From contig NZ_JABWGO010000014.1 of NCBI RefSeq assembly GCF_013363995.1, positions 159,131-223,130 of the forward strand: a DNA stretch of 64,000 bases, written 5' to 3'. The notes beneath the pieces are model-generated. The model saw only the letters and a program-made list of their open reading frames with translations. It searched no databases and was not told the origin of the DNA. This document shows positions 15,701 through 23,186 of the stretch, in pieces. Origin of the DNA: Nonomuraea rhodomycinica. GTDB lineage: Bacteria > Actinomycetota > Actinomycetes > Streptosporangiales > Streptosporangiaceae. The number at the start of each line of letters is the position of its first letter. Position 1 is the stretch's first letter. The translations under genes were made by a program, and so were the position numbers.

Positions 15701-16030
15701 AGGAACTCCCCTTCCGAAAATGGGACATCATCCTCATGTCGGGCTATGGCTGGATTGGCTCAGAAATGAGCGGAAATACAGACGCTTTTCCGGAGAACCG
15801 GACTCCGAGAATGGCACCCGGATTCTTCAGAAAACGCCACCGCCTTGGCCTCACCGCCGTTATCCGCACCGACTCACCGAGTCTGACACGAGTCGAGGCC
15901 CGAGGTGGAAAACTTTCCATCTGAATGCAAACGCACAGGTAGAAGGCGCGGCGGCCTCGGGATTTCCGTCAACACATGCGTCGCCATTTGTCCGCCGATT
16001 TCCTTACTCGCCCCCCGGAGGTCTTTGGGT
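15701..16030. other. 330-bp intergenic region, lower GC
   Basis: Upstream region of the small secreted protein and downstream of the flavin monooxygenase (both minus strand). It is visibly richer in A and T than its surroundings. It holds a short dyad GACTC-ACC-GAGTC near 15880 but no credible gene: the small frames here lack ribosome sites and family-like sequence. It probably carries the promoter of the secreted protein. Confidence 0.4.
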
Positions 16031-17224
16031 CTAGCTCCCGAGCGCGTGCTCGTAGGAAGGCAGGACGAGAGCGGTGTTCGCGGCGCGCCCCTCGGCGCCG
16101 GACGGGAGCGCGGTCCGGCCGCGCAGCATCGCGTTGCGCGCGTCGAGGCGCTGCCGGGTGCGCGGGGCCACCACGCCGCCGCCCTCCGTGGCGAGGGCCT
16201 GGTTCCGCTCCACGAAGTCGCGGACCGTCCTCTCGTACGCCGCGAAGGCCGTGACGTGATCCTCGTGGGTGGCCAGCTCGCCGGCCAGGACGTACGCCCC
16301 CACCAGCGACACGCTCGACCCCTGCCCCGACATGAACGACGTCGCGTAGGCGGCGTCACCGACCAGGGCGACGCGGCCGGCGGACCAGGCGGGCATGCGG
16401 ATCTGGCTGACGACGTCGAAGAACAGGTCGTCGGCCGTCCGCATCGCCGCCACCATCCGGGGGACCTCCCACACCGTGTCGGGGAACGTCGAAGCCACGA
16501 GGTCGCGCTGCGCCTGCGGGGTGCGGAAGGCCGTGAAGGGCGGCTCGTCCCGGGCGAAGGTCAGGAAGCCGTGCATCGGCTCGCCGGGTTCGTGCGCGTA
16601 GAGGGCGGCGGCCCGGCCGGGAACGTTCCACAGCACTCCCTCGCGCGCCAGGCCGAGGTGGTTGGGCATGGTGAAGCCGGCGAAGCAGAAGCCGAGGTAG
16701 CGGTGGTAGCGCTCCTCGGGGCCGAAGGCCAGCGCGCGGGTGTGGGAGTGCAGCCCGTCGGCGCCGACCACCAGGTCGAACGCGCGCCGCGCGCCGCTGT
16801 CGAAGGTGACCTCCACGTGGCCGCCGCGGTCGTCGAGGGTGGCGATGGAGTCGCCGAACAGGAACTCCACCTTGTCGCGCACCAGGTCGTGGAGGCAGTC
16901 GGCCAGGTCGCCCCTGCGTACTTCGAGATCGAGGCCCTCGGCGCCGCCGGTGAAGGTCTCGGGCCGCAGGCCGGCGAGGACGGCGCCGTCGGGGTCGAGG
17001 AAGGTGATCCGGCGGGTGTCCACGTGCAGCCGCCGCAGGCGCGGGAGCAGGCCCATGCGTTCGACGACGTCGCGGGCGGTGCCGCGGATGTCGATGGCGT
17101 ACCCTCCCCCGCGCAGGTGGGCGGCCTTCTCCACGACGGTGACCTCGAAGCCGTGGCGGTCCAGCCAGTACGCGAGCGACGGGCCGGCGATGCTGGCCCC
17201 GGAGACGAGAATCCTGCGCTTCAT
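16031..17224 (-). CDS. FAD-dependent monooxygenase (PHBH/TetX-like)
   Basis: Class A flavoprotein hydroxylase of 397 residues. It shows the Rossmann FAD motif (ILVSGASIAGPSLAYWL, 4-20), the DG motif VVGADGLHSHTR (about 153-164) and the GD motif GRVALVGDAAYATS (about 288-301), where GDAA contacts FAD. It would insert oxygen into an aromatic or polyketide-like compound with NAD(P)H. It is divergent from a MarR regulator (start 17365), with two near-identical 21-bp operator copies between. Such pairs often handle xenobiotic phenols or antibiotics; the substrate is unknown. Confidence 0.88.
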   Translation of the reverse strand: MKRRILVSGASIAGPSLAYWLDRHGFEVTVVEKAAHLRGGGYAIDIRGTARDVVERMGLLPRLRRLHVDTRRITFLDPDGAVLAGLRPETFTGGAEGLDLEVRRGDLADCLHDLVRDKVEFLFGDSIATLDDRGGHVEVTFDSGARRAFDLVVGADGLHSHTRALAFGPEERYHRYLGFCFAGFTMPNHLGLAREGVLWNVPGRAAALYAHEPGEPMHGFLTFARDEPPFTAFRTPQAQRDLVASTFPDTVWEVPRMVAAMRTADDLFFDVVSQIRMPAWSAGRVALVGDAAYATSFMSGQGSSVSLVGAYVLAGELATHEDHVTAFAAYERTVRDFVERNQALATEGGGVVAPRTRQRLDARNAMLRGRTALPSGAEGRAANTALVLPSYEHALGS

Positions 17225-17256
17225 GGGGGTCCTTCCCGGTCGGACCTACCGCAGCA

Positions 17257-17277
17257 ATAGATGCATGCTTTAGGTAT
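17257..17277. promoter_or_regulatory. MarR operator, copy 1 (monooxygenase side)
   Basis: A 21-bp element starting ATAGATGCATG, an imperfect dyad (ATGCATG / TAGGTAT arms), 18 of 21 bases identical to the copy at 17329. It lies 33 nt upstream of the monooxygenase start on the minus strand, where the -10 region should be. Confidence 0.65.
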
Positions 17278-17328
17278 CCTTATTGCGGATGTGGTGCGGC
17301 CAAGGAGCACCGCCACGCACTCCACGAT

Positions 17329-17349
17329 ATAGATACATGTTTTACGTAT
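17329..17349. promoter_or_regulatory. MarR operator, copy 2 (regulator side)
   Basis: Second copy of the 21-bp element (starts ATAGATACATG, ends TACGTAT), 72 bp from copy 1 centre to centre, close to seven helical turns. It ends 15 nt before the MarR ATG. The pair predicts that one regulator represses both divergent genes. Confidence 0.65.
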
Positions 17350-17364
17350 GCAACTGGAGCCGCG

Positions 17365-17862
17365 ATGAGCGCTGGACCCGAGACCCCCCCGGGCGGGGAC
17401 GACGACGAGGTGCTGGCCGTGATGCCCCACCTCGCGCAGCTCAGCAACGCCATCAGCCGCGGCCGCCTGACCGAGCACGCCATGCGGAGCGCCGGGATCG
17501 ACGTGGACCGGCCGGCCTTCTCCGTCCTGGTCTCGATCCACCTGACCGGCAAGCCGCTGCGGATCAGCGAGATCGCGGAGAAGATGCAGCTCGTCCAGCC
17601 GCACGTCACGCGGCAGGTCCAGCAGCTGGAGCGCCGCGGCCTGGTGCGCCGCATCGGCGACCCGAACGACCGCCGCGTCAGCTACATCGAGCCGACCGAC
17701 AAGGGCGGGGCGGCCGCCGACCGCTACGCGCGCACGCTCATCGGCTGGTTCACCGGTGCCATCGACCACTGGTCCGCGCAGGACCGCGCGGACCTCGGCC
17801 GCCTGCTGGCCCGCTTCGCCGACGACGTCACGGCCCACCTGGCCACCCTCGAGGACACCTGA
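17365..17862 (+). CDS. MarR-family regulator
   Basis: MarR protein of 165 residues. An acidic N-terminus (GGDDDEVL) is followed by the dimerisation helices and a clear winged HTH: RISEIAEKMQLVQPHVTRQV (about 75-95), then QLERRGLVRRIGDPNDRRVS (wing). It is divergent from the FAD monooxygenase at 17224 and most likely represses it and itself through the two 21-bp sites, with release by the enzyme substrate. GGAGC precedes the ATG. Confidence 0.9.
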   Translation: MSAGPETPPGGDDDEVLAVMPHLAQLSNAISRGRLTEHAMRSAGIDVDRPAFSVLVSIHLTGKPLRISEIAEKMQLVQPHVTRQVQQLERRGLVRRIGDPNDRRVSYIEPTDKGGAAADRYARTLIGWFTGAIDHWSAQDRADLGRLLARFADDVTAHLATLEDT

Positions 17863-17888
17863 GCCGCGACCTCGCCGGCGCGCGGCGC

Positions 17889-17908
17889 GGCGGCCGGTCA
17901 CGGCCGCC
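17889..17908. terminator. bidirectional terminator-like hairpin
   Basis: A perfect stem GGCGGCCG-gtca-CGGCCGCC between the convergent MarR and methyltransferase genes, nested within a longer CTCGCCGGC/GCCGGCGAG pairing. No T-run. Confidence 0.5.
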
Positions 17909-17947
17909 TGACCGACCGGCCGCACGGCAGCACAGCCGGCGAGGAGC

Positions 17948-18760
17948 TCAGCTCTTCAGCGACGCGACGACCGCCATGGTCGTGTACGGCATCGTGAAGC
18001 CGCCTCCCACCGCGTCGACGGCGGCCCCGACGGCTTCCAGCACCTCGGCCAGCTGGTCCGGCGCGAGCCGGGTGAGCCCGCCCGTGGTGGGCAGCAGGTC
18101 GAGCCATTCGTCGCGGGTGTAGTGCTGCTCCCAGTCGAAACGCCACTGCTCCGGCTCGCCGAACGCGCCGACCTGCCGGATTCCCTCGCCGAACGTGTCG
18201 AACATCCGCTGGTAGATCTCCTGGGCCGGCCTCGCCGGCCCACCGCCGAACGGCGAGTCGGGCACCACGCGCCGCATCGCGGCGGTGAACGCCTCCGCGA
18301 TGGGGGCCGGAGCGTCGTACGCGTGGGCGAACACCGCCAGCACCCCGCCCGGCCGCAGCACCTGAGCCGCCTTGGCGCCGCCCACGACGGGGTCGACCCA
18401 GTGCCAGGACTGCCCGGCGACGACCGCGTCGAACGTACGCCCGGCGGCGTCCCACTCCTCGAACGTGGCGACCTCGACCTCGACCCCGGTGCCGCGGGCG
18501 AACTCGGCCATCCGCGCATCCGGCTCGACTCCCAGCACCGTGCAGCCGGCCGCCAGGAACTGCCGGGCTTCGATGCCGGTGCCGCAGCCGACGTCGACGA
18601 CGTCGGGGCCGGGGCTGGCGGCCACGATCCGCCGCACCAGGTCATCGGGGTAGCCGAGCCGGGCCCGGTCGTAGCGCTCGGGGTCGATCCCGAACGACTC
18701 GGCCATCTGCCTGGCCTTGTGGGGCGGGTTCACGGGCGGCTGGGGTTGCTCCTGCGACAT
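17948..18760 (-). CDS. class I SAM-dependent methyltransferase
   Basis: Small-molecule methyltransferase of 270 residues. Motif I is VVDVGCGTGIEARQFL (about 48-63), then VLGVEPDARMAEFA (SAM-binding acidic loop), FDAVVAGQSWHWVDP and VLRPGGVLAVFAH (motif III region). These resemble the UbiE/Methyltransf_11 group. The N-terminal QMAESFGIDPERYDRARLGYP is common in actinobacterial relatives. An ATG at 18760 sits just after a tandem operator; an in-frame ATG at 18769 lies within it. The substrate is unknown. It is convergent with MarR and divergent from the Nudix gene. Confidence 0.85.
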   Translation of the reverse strand: MSQEQPQPPVNPPHKARQMAESFGIDPERYDRARLGYPDDLVRRIVAASPGPDVVDVGCGTGIEARQFLAAGCTVLGVEPDARMAEFARGTGVEVEVATFEEWDAAGRTFDAVVAGQSWHWVDPVVGGAKAAQVLRPGGVLAVFAHAYDAPAPIAEAFTAAMRRVVPDSPFGGGPARPAQEIYQRMFDTFGEGIRQVGAFGEPEQWRFDWEQHYTRDEWLDLLPTTGGLTRLAPDQLAEVLEAVGAAVDAVGGGFTMPYTTMAVVASLKS

Positions 18761-18761
18761 A

Positions 18762-18797
18762 GTGGGCATGCGCCCACCATAGTGGGCACGCGCCCAC
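18762..18797. promoter_or_regulatory. tandem palindromic operators, 20-bp period
   Basis: Two palindromes, GTGGGC-N4-GCCCAC at 18762-18777 and 18782-18797, are embedded in two copies of a 20-bp repeat (each beginning CATAGTGGGC). The shape is typical of TetR-family sites. Copy 1 touches the methyltransferase start codon and copy 2 overlies the probable -10. No TetR gene is adjacent, so the regulator must act from elsewhere. Confidence 0.65.
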
Positions 18798-18865
18798 TTG
18801 GCAATCGCGACGCCCCGTCGAGACGCGCGGCGCCGAGGGACATCTCGCGCCGGTACCGTCGAGTG

Positions 18866-19333
18866 ATGATCACGAACCGTCCCACCGCACGCGTCATCCT
18901 CGCCGACCCCCGAGATCGCGTGCTGCTGTTCCGCTTCGTCCCCCCTGACCCCTGGCCCCGCGAGCCCGCCTGGCATGTGCCCGGCGGCGGGATCGAGGCT
19001 GGCGAATCGCCGGTGGAGGCGGCCGTCCGGGAGGTTCGCGAAGAGACCGGTCTCCTCCTCGATCCCCGGGACTGTGGCGAGCCGGTGGCCGTGAACGCGG
19101 GTGAGTGGTCCGCCGGAGGAAGGCGCTACCACACCGTGCACACGTACTTCTTCGCCCGGGTCGCCGGGACGGAGATCTCCGGCACCGGGGACGACGGGCT
19201 CGGGCACCGATGGTGGACCCTGGCCGAGCTCGCCGCGACCACGGAGCGCGTCTTCCCTCCCCGGCTGGCCGTACTGCTGAAAGACCTGTTCCAAGGAGTA
19301 CGGCACGAGCGCCCCGTCACTCTCGACTGGTGA
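18866..19333 (+). CDS. Nudix hydrolase
   Basis: Pyrophosphohydrolase of 155 residues. The Nudix box is complete: GGGIEAGESPVEAAVREVRE followed by ETGL (about 38-61), fitting GX5EX7REUXEEXGU. ARVILADPRDRVLLFRF at the start and VHTYFFARV later form the usual sheet. It would hydrolyse a nucleoside diphosphate derivative or clean up oxidised nucleotides. The ATG at 18866 is used (a GTG at 18863 is adjacent). It may share control with the divergent methyltransferase through the tandem operators. Confidence 0.9.
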   Translation: MITNRPTARVILADPRDRVLLFRFVPPDPWPREPAWHVPGGGIEAGESPVEAAVREVREETGLLLDPRDCGEPVAVNAGEWSAGGRRYHTVHTYFFARVAGTEISGTGDDGLGHRWWTLAELAATTERVFPPRLAVLLKDLFQGVRHERPVTLDW

Positions 19334-19349
19334 GGGACCCGACCACGCG

Positions 19350-20555
19350 TCACGGACGGACCGGGTGGTCCCAGTCGATGTGGTGGTGGTACATCCAGCT
19401 CATCTTCTCCATCTCCCGAGGGTCGTCGGCCTTGCGGAGGATGAACGGGAGGGCCAGGTCGCGGAGCACGCGCCCGACGAGGCCCTGCTTCTTGGTGTTG
19501 TTCATGCCGGAGCCCCACGCGACGATCCGCTCGACGCGCTCCCGGCGCAGTGACTCGTAGCGGGCCAGCGCGGCGGGCACGGTGGGCAGGTCGCGCAGGC
19601 ACCGGATCAGGATGACCGCGTCCTCCGCGGCCAGGGACGCCCCCTGCCCCGAGGACGGGGAGACCGCGTGGGCGGCGTCGCCGATCACCACCATGGAGCC
19701 GTTGTGCCAGGTGGGGACGGTCGGCAGGTCGTACTGGTTGGTCAGCCCGATGTCGCCGGCGGTGTCGCGGACGATCCGCGCGGCCGGGCTGTCGTCGACG
19801 GCCAGCAGGTCGACCAGGCGCGCCTTGAGGTCGGCGGCGGCCAGCCGGCGCAGGTCCGCGCGGGACGGCTCCCGGCCGGCGGGCGGGTTGGCGAACCACC
19901 AGAGCTCGCCGTCGGGGGCGACGGTGTAGCCGAAGAAGCACTTCCGGCCCCAGATCATCACGTAGTCGCCGGGCTCGGCGTCGACGTTCGCCGTACGGGT
20001 GAAGCCGCCGGTGTTGCCGAGGCCGGTGTAGCGGGGGCCGGGGTTGGCCGGGTCGATGGCGGCCCGGGCGGCCGAGTGGACGCCGTCCGCGCCGATCAGC
20101 ACGTCGCCTTCGGCGCTGGTGCCGTCGGCGAAGTGGGCCCGGACCCCGCCGCCGGGCACGTTCTCGGCGCCGACCAGGCGCTTGCCGTGCCGGACGGGGA
20201 TGCCGCTGTCGGCGACCAGCTTGTACAGGCCGCGGTAGAGGTCGGCGCGGCGGATGGTGTGGGTGGCGGAGCCGTCGTCCAGCGTCGGGCCCAGCGGGAC
20301 CGAGCCCAGGTGCTTGCCGCTGCCGCTGCGGAACTGGATGCGGCCGCCGCGGAACCCCGCCTCCGGCAGGATGTGGTGGGCGTCCACCGCACGCAGCGCG
20401 TCCACACCGTTGACGGCGACGGTCAGGTAGACGCCGTGGTGCAGGCCCGCGCTCTCGTCGTACGCCTCGAACAGCCGGGCCTCGAGGCCGGCCTTCCGCG
20501 CCGCCAGGGCGGCGACGGTCCCCGCGACACCGCCGCCGATGATCAGAACCCGCAT
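19350..20555 (-). CDS. FAD-dependent monooxygenase
   Basis: Class A flavin monooxygenase of 401 residues. FAD motif VLIIGGGVAGTVAALAARKAG (residues 3-23, GxGxxG as GGGVAG), an Arg in IRRADLYRGL that usually contacts FAD, the DG motif LIGADGVHSAAR and the GD motif VVIGDAAHAVSPSSGQG. It is divergent from a MarR gene at 20661, with a recognisable promoter (TTGACC/TATGTT) flanked by two palindromic operators. It is a second monooxygenase/MarR pair 2 kb from the first; the proteins differ clearly in sequence. Confidence 0.88.
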   Translation of the reverse strand: MRVLIIGGGVAGTVAALAARKAGLEARLFEAYDESAGLHHGVYLTVAVNGVDALRAVDAHHILPEAGFRGGRIQFRSGSGKHLGSVPLGPTLDDGSATHTIRRADLYRGLYKLVADSGIPVRHGKRLVGAENVPGGGVRAHFADGTSAEGDVLIGADGVHSAARAAIDPANPGPRYTGLGNTGGFTRTANVDAEPGDYVMIWGRKCFFGYTVAPDGELWWFANPPAGREPSRADLRRLAAADLKARLVDLLAVDDSPAARIVRDTAGDIGLTNQYDLPTVPTWHNGSMVVIGDAAHAVSPSSGQGASLAAEDAVILIRCLRDLPTVPAALARYESLRRERVERIVAWGSGMNNTKKQGLVGRVLRDLALPFILRKADDPREMEKMSWMYHHHIDWDHPVRP

Positions 20556-20574
20556 GGTGGACCTCCGTCAGTTA

Positions 20575-20594
20575 TTTCGTTCGGCCGTACGAAA
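20575..20594. promoter_or_regulatory. MarR operator 1
   Basis: A 20-bp near-perfect palindrome TTTCGTTCGGCCGTACGAAA (one mismatched pair). It lies just downstream of the -10 box of the monooxygenase promoter on the minus strand and so would block initiation. Its centre is 50 bp from the second site. Confidence 0.7.
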
Positions 20595-20621
20595 CATAAA
20601 CGGACACGACGGGGCGGTCAA
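20593..20621 (-). promoter_or_regulatory. promoter of the flavin monooxygenase
   Basis: On the minus strand TTGACC (20621-20616), a 17-nt spacer and TATGTT (20598-20593) form a good -35/-10 pair, hemmed in by operator 1 on one side and operator 2 on the other. Confidence 0.65.
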
Positions 20622-20625
20622 GTGT

Positions 20626-20643
20626 TTTGTTCGGCCGAACAAA
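20626..20643. promoter_or_regulatory. MarR operator 2
   Basis: A perfect 18-bp palindrome TTTGTTCGGCCGAACAAA next to the -35 box of the monooxygenase promoter and 17 nt before the MarR ATG, sharing the TTCGGCCG core with operator 1. Confidence 0.75.
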
Positions 20644-20660
20644 GTAGGTAGGCTGGCGGC

Positions 20661-21152
20661 ATGGCAGACCGGGACGAGTTGCTGGGACGGCTGTTCACGG
20701 CAGGACGCGAGCTGAGCAACGCGGCGGTGATGTTCCACACCGCCCTGGCCGCCCACCAGGGCCTCACCGCCACCGAGGAGAAGGCCCTCGATCTGCTGGA
20801 CCGCCTCGGTCCGCTGACCGCGCGGCAGCTGGGCGAGCACTCGGGGCTGGCTCCGGCGTCGGTGACCGGGCTGATCGACCGCCTGGAGCGCAAGGGGTTC
20901 GCCCGCCGCGTGCGCAACCCCGAGGACAAGCGCAGCGTGCTGGTGGAGGCCGTCCCCGACCGCCTCGCCGCGCTGGCTCCGCTGTTCGACGACTACGTGG
21001 CGTCGCTGACGGAGCTGGTCGCCCGCTACGACGATCGGGAGCTGGCGGCGATCGTCGACTTCCTCGGCGAGGCCGCCGCCCGCCAGCGGCAGTCGACCCA
21101 CCGCCTGCTGGACGGTCAGTCCGGAGCGGCCACGCCGCCCCGGACTCCGTGA
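20661..21152 (+). CDS. MarR-family regulator
   Basis: MarR protein of 163 residues with winged HTH LTARQLGEHSGLAPASVTGL followed by IDRLERKGFARRVRNPEDKR (about 52-92). N- and C-terminal helices form the dimer interface. It is divergent from the FAD monooxygenase and most likely binds the two TTCGGCCG-centred palindromes to repress both genes. It is the third MarR regulator in 7 kb; the three proteins differ from each other. Confidence 0.9.
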   Translation: MADRDELLGRLFTAGRELSNAAVMFHTALAAHQGLTATEEKALDLLDRLGPLTARQLGEHSGLAPASVTGLIDRLERKGFARRVRNPEDKRSVLVEAVPDRLAALAPLFDDYVASLTELVARYDDRELAAIVDFLGEAAARQRQSTHRLLDGQSGAATPPRTP

Positions 21153-21167
21153 TCCCGGAAGGGAGTG

Positions 21168-21554
21168 CTACGGCCGGACGGGCTTGACGGAGCTGGTCTT
21201 GTTGTCGAACCCGTTGTTCGTCAGGTCGCTGTCGGACGACCGCGGCCGCGCCGCGTAGCCGGAGGCGCCGGAGCAGTTCGCGCTGTCGTAGAACTGCACC
21301 CTCGCGCCCGACGGGTTCCGCATGGAGCTCGCCTTGTTGTTCAGGCTGAGAGAGCGCACGCACACGTTGTAGGAGCCGAAGACGAACTCCTCCTCGGCGC
21401 CGTTGTAGTCGTCGTGCTCGTACAGGCAGAAGTCGCTGGCGCAGGAGCTGGCGAGCCGCCGCCCGGCGTCGGCCTGGGCGGCGGAACCGAGCCCTATCAG
21501 GCTGGTCAGGGCCAGCGCCACGACACCGGCCCTGCGCATGGTCTGTCGCTTCAT
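21168..21554 (-). CDS. secreted peptidase-inhibitor family I36-like protein
   Basis: A 128-residue precursor. The ATG at 21554 (MKRQTMRRAGVVALALTSLIG) starts a signal peptide ending near AAQADA. The mature part SSCASDFCLYEHDDYNGAEEEF plus a later NNKASSMRNPSG and VQFYDSANCSG is the beta-gamma-crystallin-like pattern of the I36 family (SMI-type metalloproteinase inhibitors of Streptomyces). Four cysteines fit two disulfides. Frames starting at 21590 add a charged stretch before the signal and are less likely. The inhibitor role is inferred from family. Confidence 0.75.
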   Translation of the reverse strand: MKRQTMRRAGVVALALTSLIGLGSAAQADAGRRLASSCASDFCLYEHDDYNGAEEEFVFGSYNVCVRSLSLNNKASSMRNPSGARVQFYDSANCSGASGYAARPRSSDSDLTNNGFDNKTSSVKPVRP

Positions 21555-21641
21555 GTGCACCTCGTCCTCTGAAGATCGCGATCGGCGCAAGATCCTATCC
21601 GTCGGTGTCCGGCTTCGGCACGGAATCGCCCGAGGCGCCGG

Positions 21642-22529
21642 TCAGCCGCGGGCGAGCACGGCGCGGGCGGCCGCGAGCTGCCCGTCCTTGGCCGCCCGCA
21701 GCGCCCGGAACTCGGCCGGGTGGGCGTTGACGGCGTCGTCCTGGAGGCGCTTCTCCGCGGCGGACCAGACGGGGACGAGGCCGGTCCGCTCCTTGCAGCG
21801 CACGTCCGCCCGCGCGACGCTGATCTCCTCCGGGGAGGCCGGGCCGTCGTTCATCCACCGCCGGTCGGTGACGGCGGCGAGCGGATCGGCGTACTGCCGG
21901 CCCTGCTCCCGCATGCACGCGCTCCAGGCCCCGAAGACCTGGACGACCCGCGGATCCCGCCGGGAGCGCGCGAAGGTCTCCGAGATGAGCTTGTTGAACA
22001 GGGCCTCGTCGACCCGGGGAGTGCCCTGCTCCAGGTGCGAGCGCGCCTGCTCCAGGCAGCCGTCCTCCTCGTCGTGGGCGGCCCGTCGCTCCTGCGCCGA
22101 CAGGCGCCGCGCGCGGCTGTCCCGCGCGGCGGCGCGGCGCGCCACGGTAGGGCGGTCCGGCGGGGGGTGATAGCCGAAGAGGCGCGCGATCTCCGGTTCG
22201 ACGACACCGTAGCGGCGGCGGTTGGGCGGCTCCAGGTCCTCCATCGCGCTCCGCGGCAGCACCTCCCACGCCATGCCCCGCCGCCGCATGCAGTCGCGGA
22301 CGAGGAGCTCCTCGGCGGCCTCCAGGACGCTGATGTCCGCGGTGGAGAAGTTGTACCGGTCGAAGGGGACCGACAGTGCGCGCACCTCCACTCCCGGCGG
22401 CGGCACCGTGACCCCCGGCCTCGGCGCCGCCGCCGTCGGGGTCGCCGCCATCGGGGTCGCCGCCGTCGAACAGGCGGCTGTCGCCGCGGTCAGGAGGGCC
22501 CCGACCGCCGCCCGCAGCCGAAGCCTCAT
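21642..22529 (-). CDS. putative lipoprotein of unknown function
   Basis: Protein of 295 residues. The N-terminus MRLRLRAAVGALLTAATAACS is a lipoprotein signal with Cys20 after TAA. An Ala/Pro/Thr-rich linker to about residue 45 follows, then a largely helical charged domain (VLEAAEELLVRDCMRRRGMA, and a repeated RRAAARDSRARRLSAQERRA segment). Similar helical lipoproteins with paired cysteines occur in Streptosporangiales, but I recognise no enzymatic motif. The start at 22529 has a purine-rich GGGGAGCGAGG upstream. It stands alone; possibly cell-envelope associated. Confidence 0.65.
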   Translation of the reverse strand: MRLRLRAAVGALLTAATAACSTAATPMAATPTAAAPRPGVTVPPPGVEVRALSVPFDRYNFSTADISVLEAAEELLVRDCMRRRGMAWEVLPRSAMEDLEPPNRRRYGVVEPEIARLFGYHPPPDRPTVARRAAARDSRARRLSAQERRAAHDEEDGCLEQARSHLEQGTPRVDEALFNKLISETFARSRRDPRVVQVFGAWSACMREQGRQYADPLAAVTDRRWMNDGPASPEEISVARADVRCKERTGLVPVWSAAEKRLQDDAVNAHPAEFRALRAAKDGQLAAARAVLARG

Positions 22530-22657
22530 GCGGACCTCGCTCCCCTGGCACCGGAATCGCTGAAGATCATAGTCGTCGGCATGCGGGGTGCAGCCGCCGT
22601 GCAAGCGGCACCTGCTCGACTACCGCATCGGAACGTCCGTCAGCGTGAGGAAGCAGG

Positions 22658-23116
22658 ATGGCATCGATCGTCTTCGGGACACTGGCCGTCATCGCCCTGA
22701 TCGTGGGCGTGGTGCTGTTCCTCGTGCTGAGGCGGAAGCCGCACACCCGGGCCGGGGCGTACGTCAGCGCGTCGTTCGTCCTCCTGGCCGCGGGGATGCT
22801 CGCCATGGGCGCCATCTCGTTCGCGAGCCTGGAAGCGACCTCGCTGCGGACCTTCACGCCGAAGGAGCGCGCCGCGGCGGCGCCGTGCGACGCGGCGGTC
22901 CTGGGGGCCGAGCAGACGTCCAACAAGCTCAACGGACGCTACATCTGGCTGTTGCGGCTCCGCGTGACCCCGAAGGCCGGCAGCCCGTACGAGATCGAAC
23001 GCACGGCCCGCCTCACCTCCTCCCTGGGGGAACGCCTGGAGCGGGGCGACGCCGTGCTCGCCTGCCTGGTGGCCCGGGACGATCGCACCCGGATCGAGAT
23101 CCCGGCCCTGGCCTGA
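22658..23116 (+). CDS. small membrane protein with two helices
   Basis: A 152-residue protein. Two hydrophobic helices (about 4-24, FGTLAVIALIVGVVLFLVLR, and 36-58) are followed by a soluble domain of about 95 residues with a beta-rich look (YIWLLRLRVTPKAGSPYEIE, DAVLACLVARDDRTRIEIP) resembling the small DUF3592-like extracytoplasmic domains. GAGGAAGC precedes the ATG. No operon partner; convergent with the E2 gene. Function unknown. Confidence 0.7.
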   Translation: MASIVFGTLAVIALIVGVVLFLVLRRKPHTRAGAYVSASFVLLAAGMLAMGAISFASLEATSLRTFTPKERAAAAPCDAAVLGAEQTSNKLNGRYIWLLRLRVTPKAGSPYEIERTARLTSSLGERLERGDAVLACLVARDDRTRIEIPALA

Positions 23117-23186
23117 GCCCGAGGGGCCCAGGCCGCCGGATCACGTGGAGGCCGCCGGCCTTCCGTGAGGGTCGCGGGCCGCCGCG

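Noticed and set aside
15736..15924. 62-residue frame in the intergenic region before the secreted protein
   Set aside because: No ribosome site and unconvincing sequence; other frames are equally open there.
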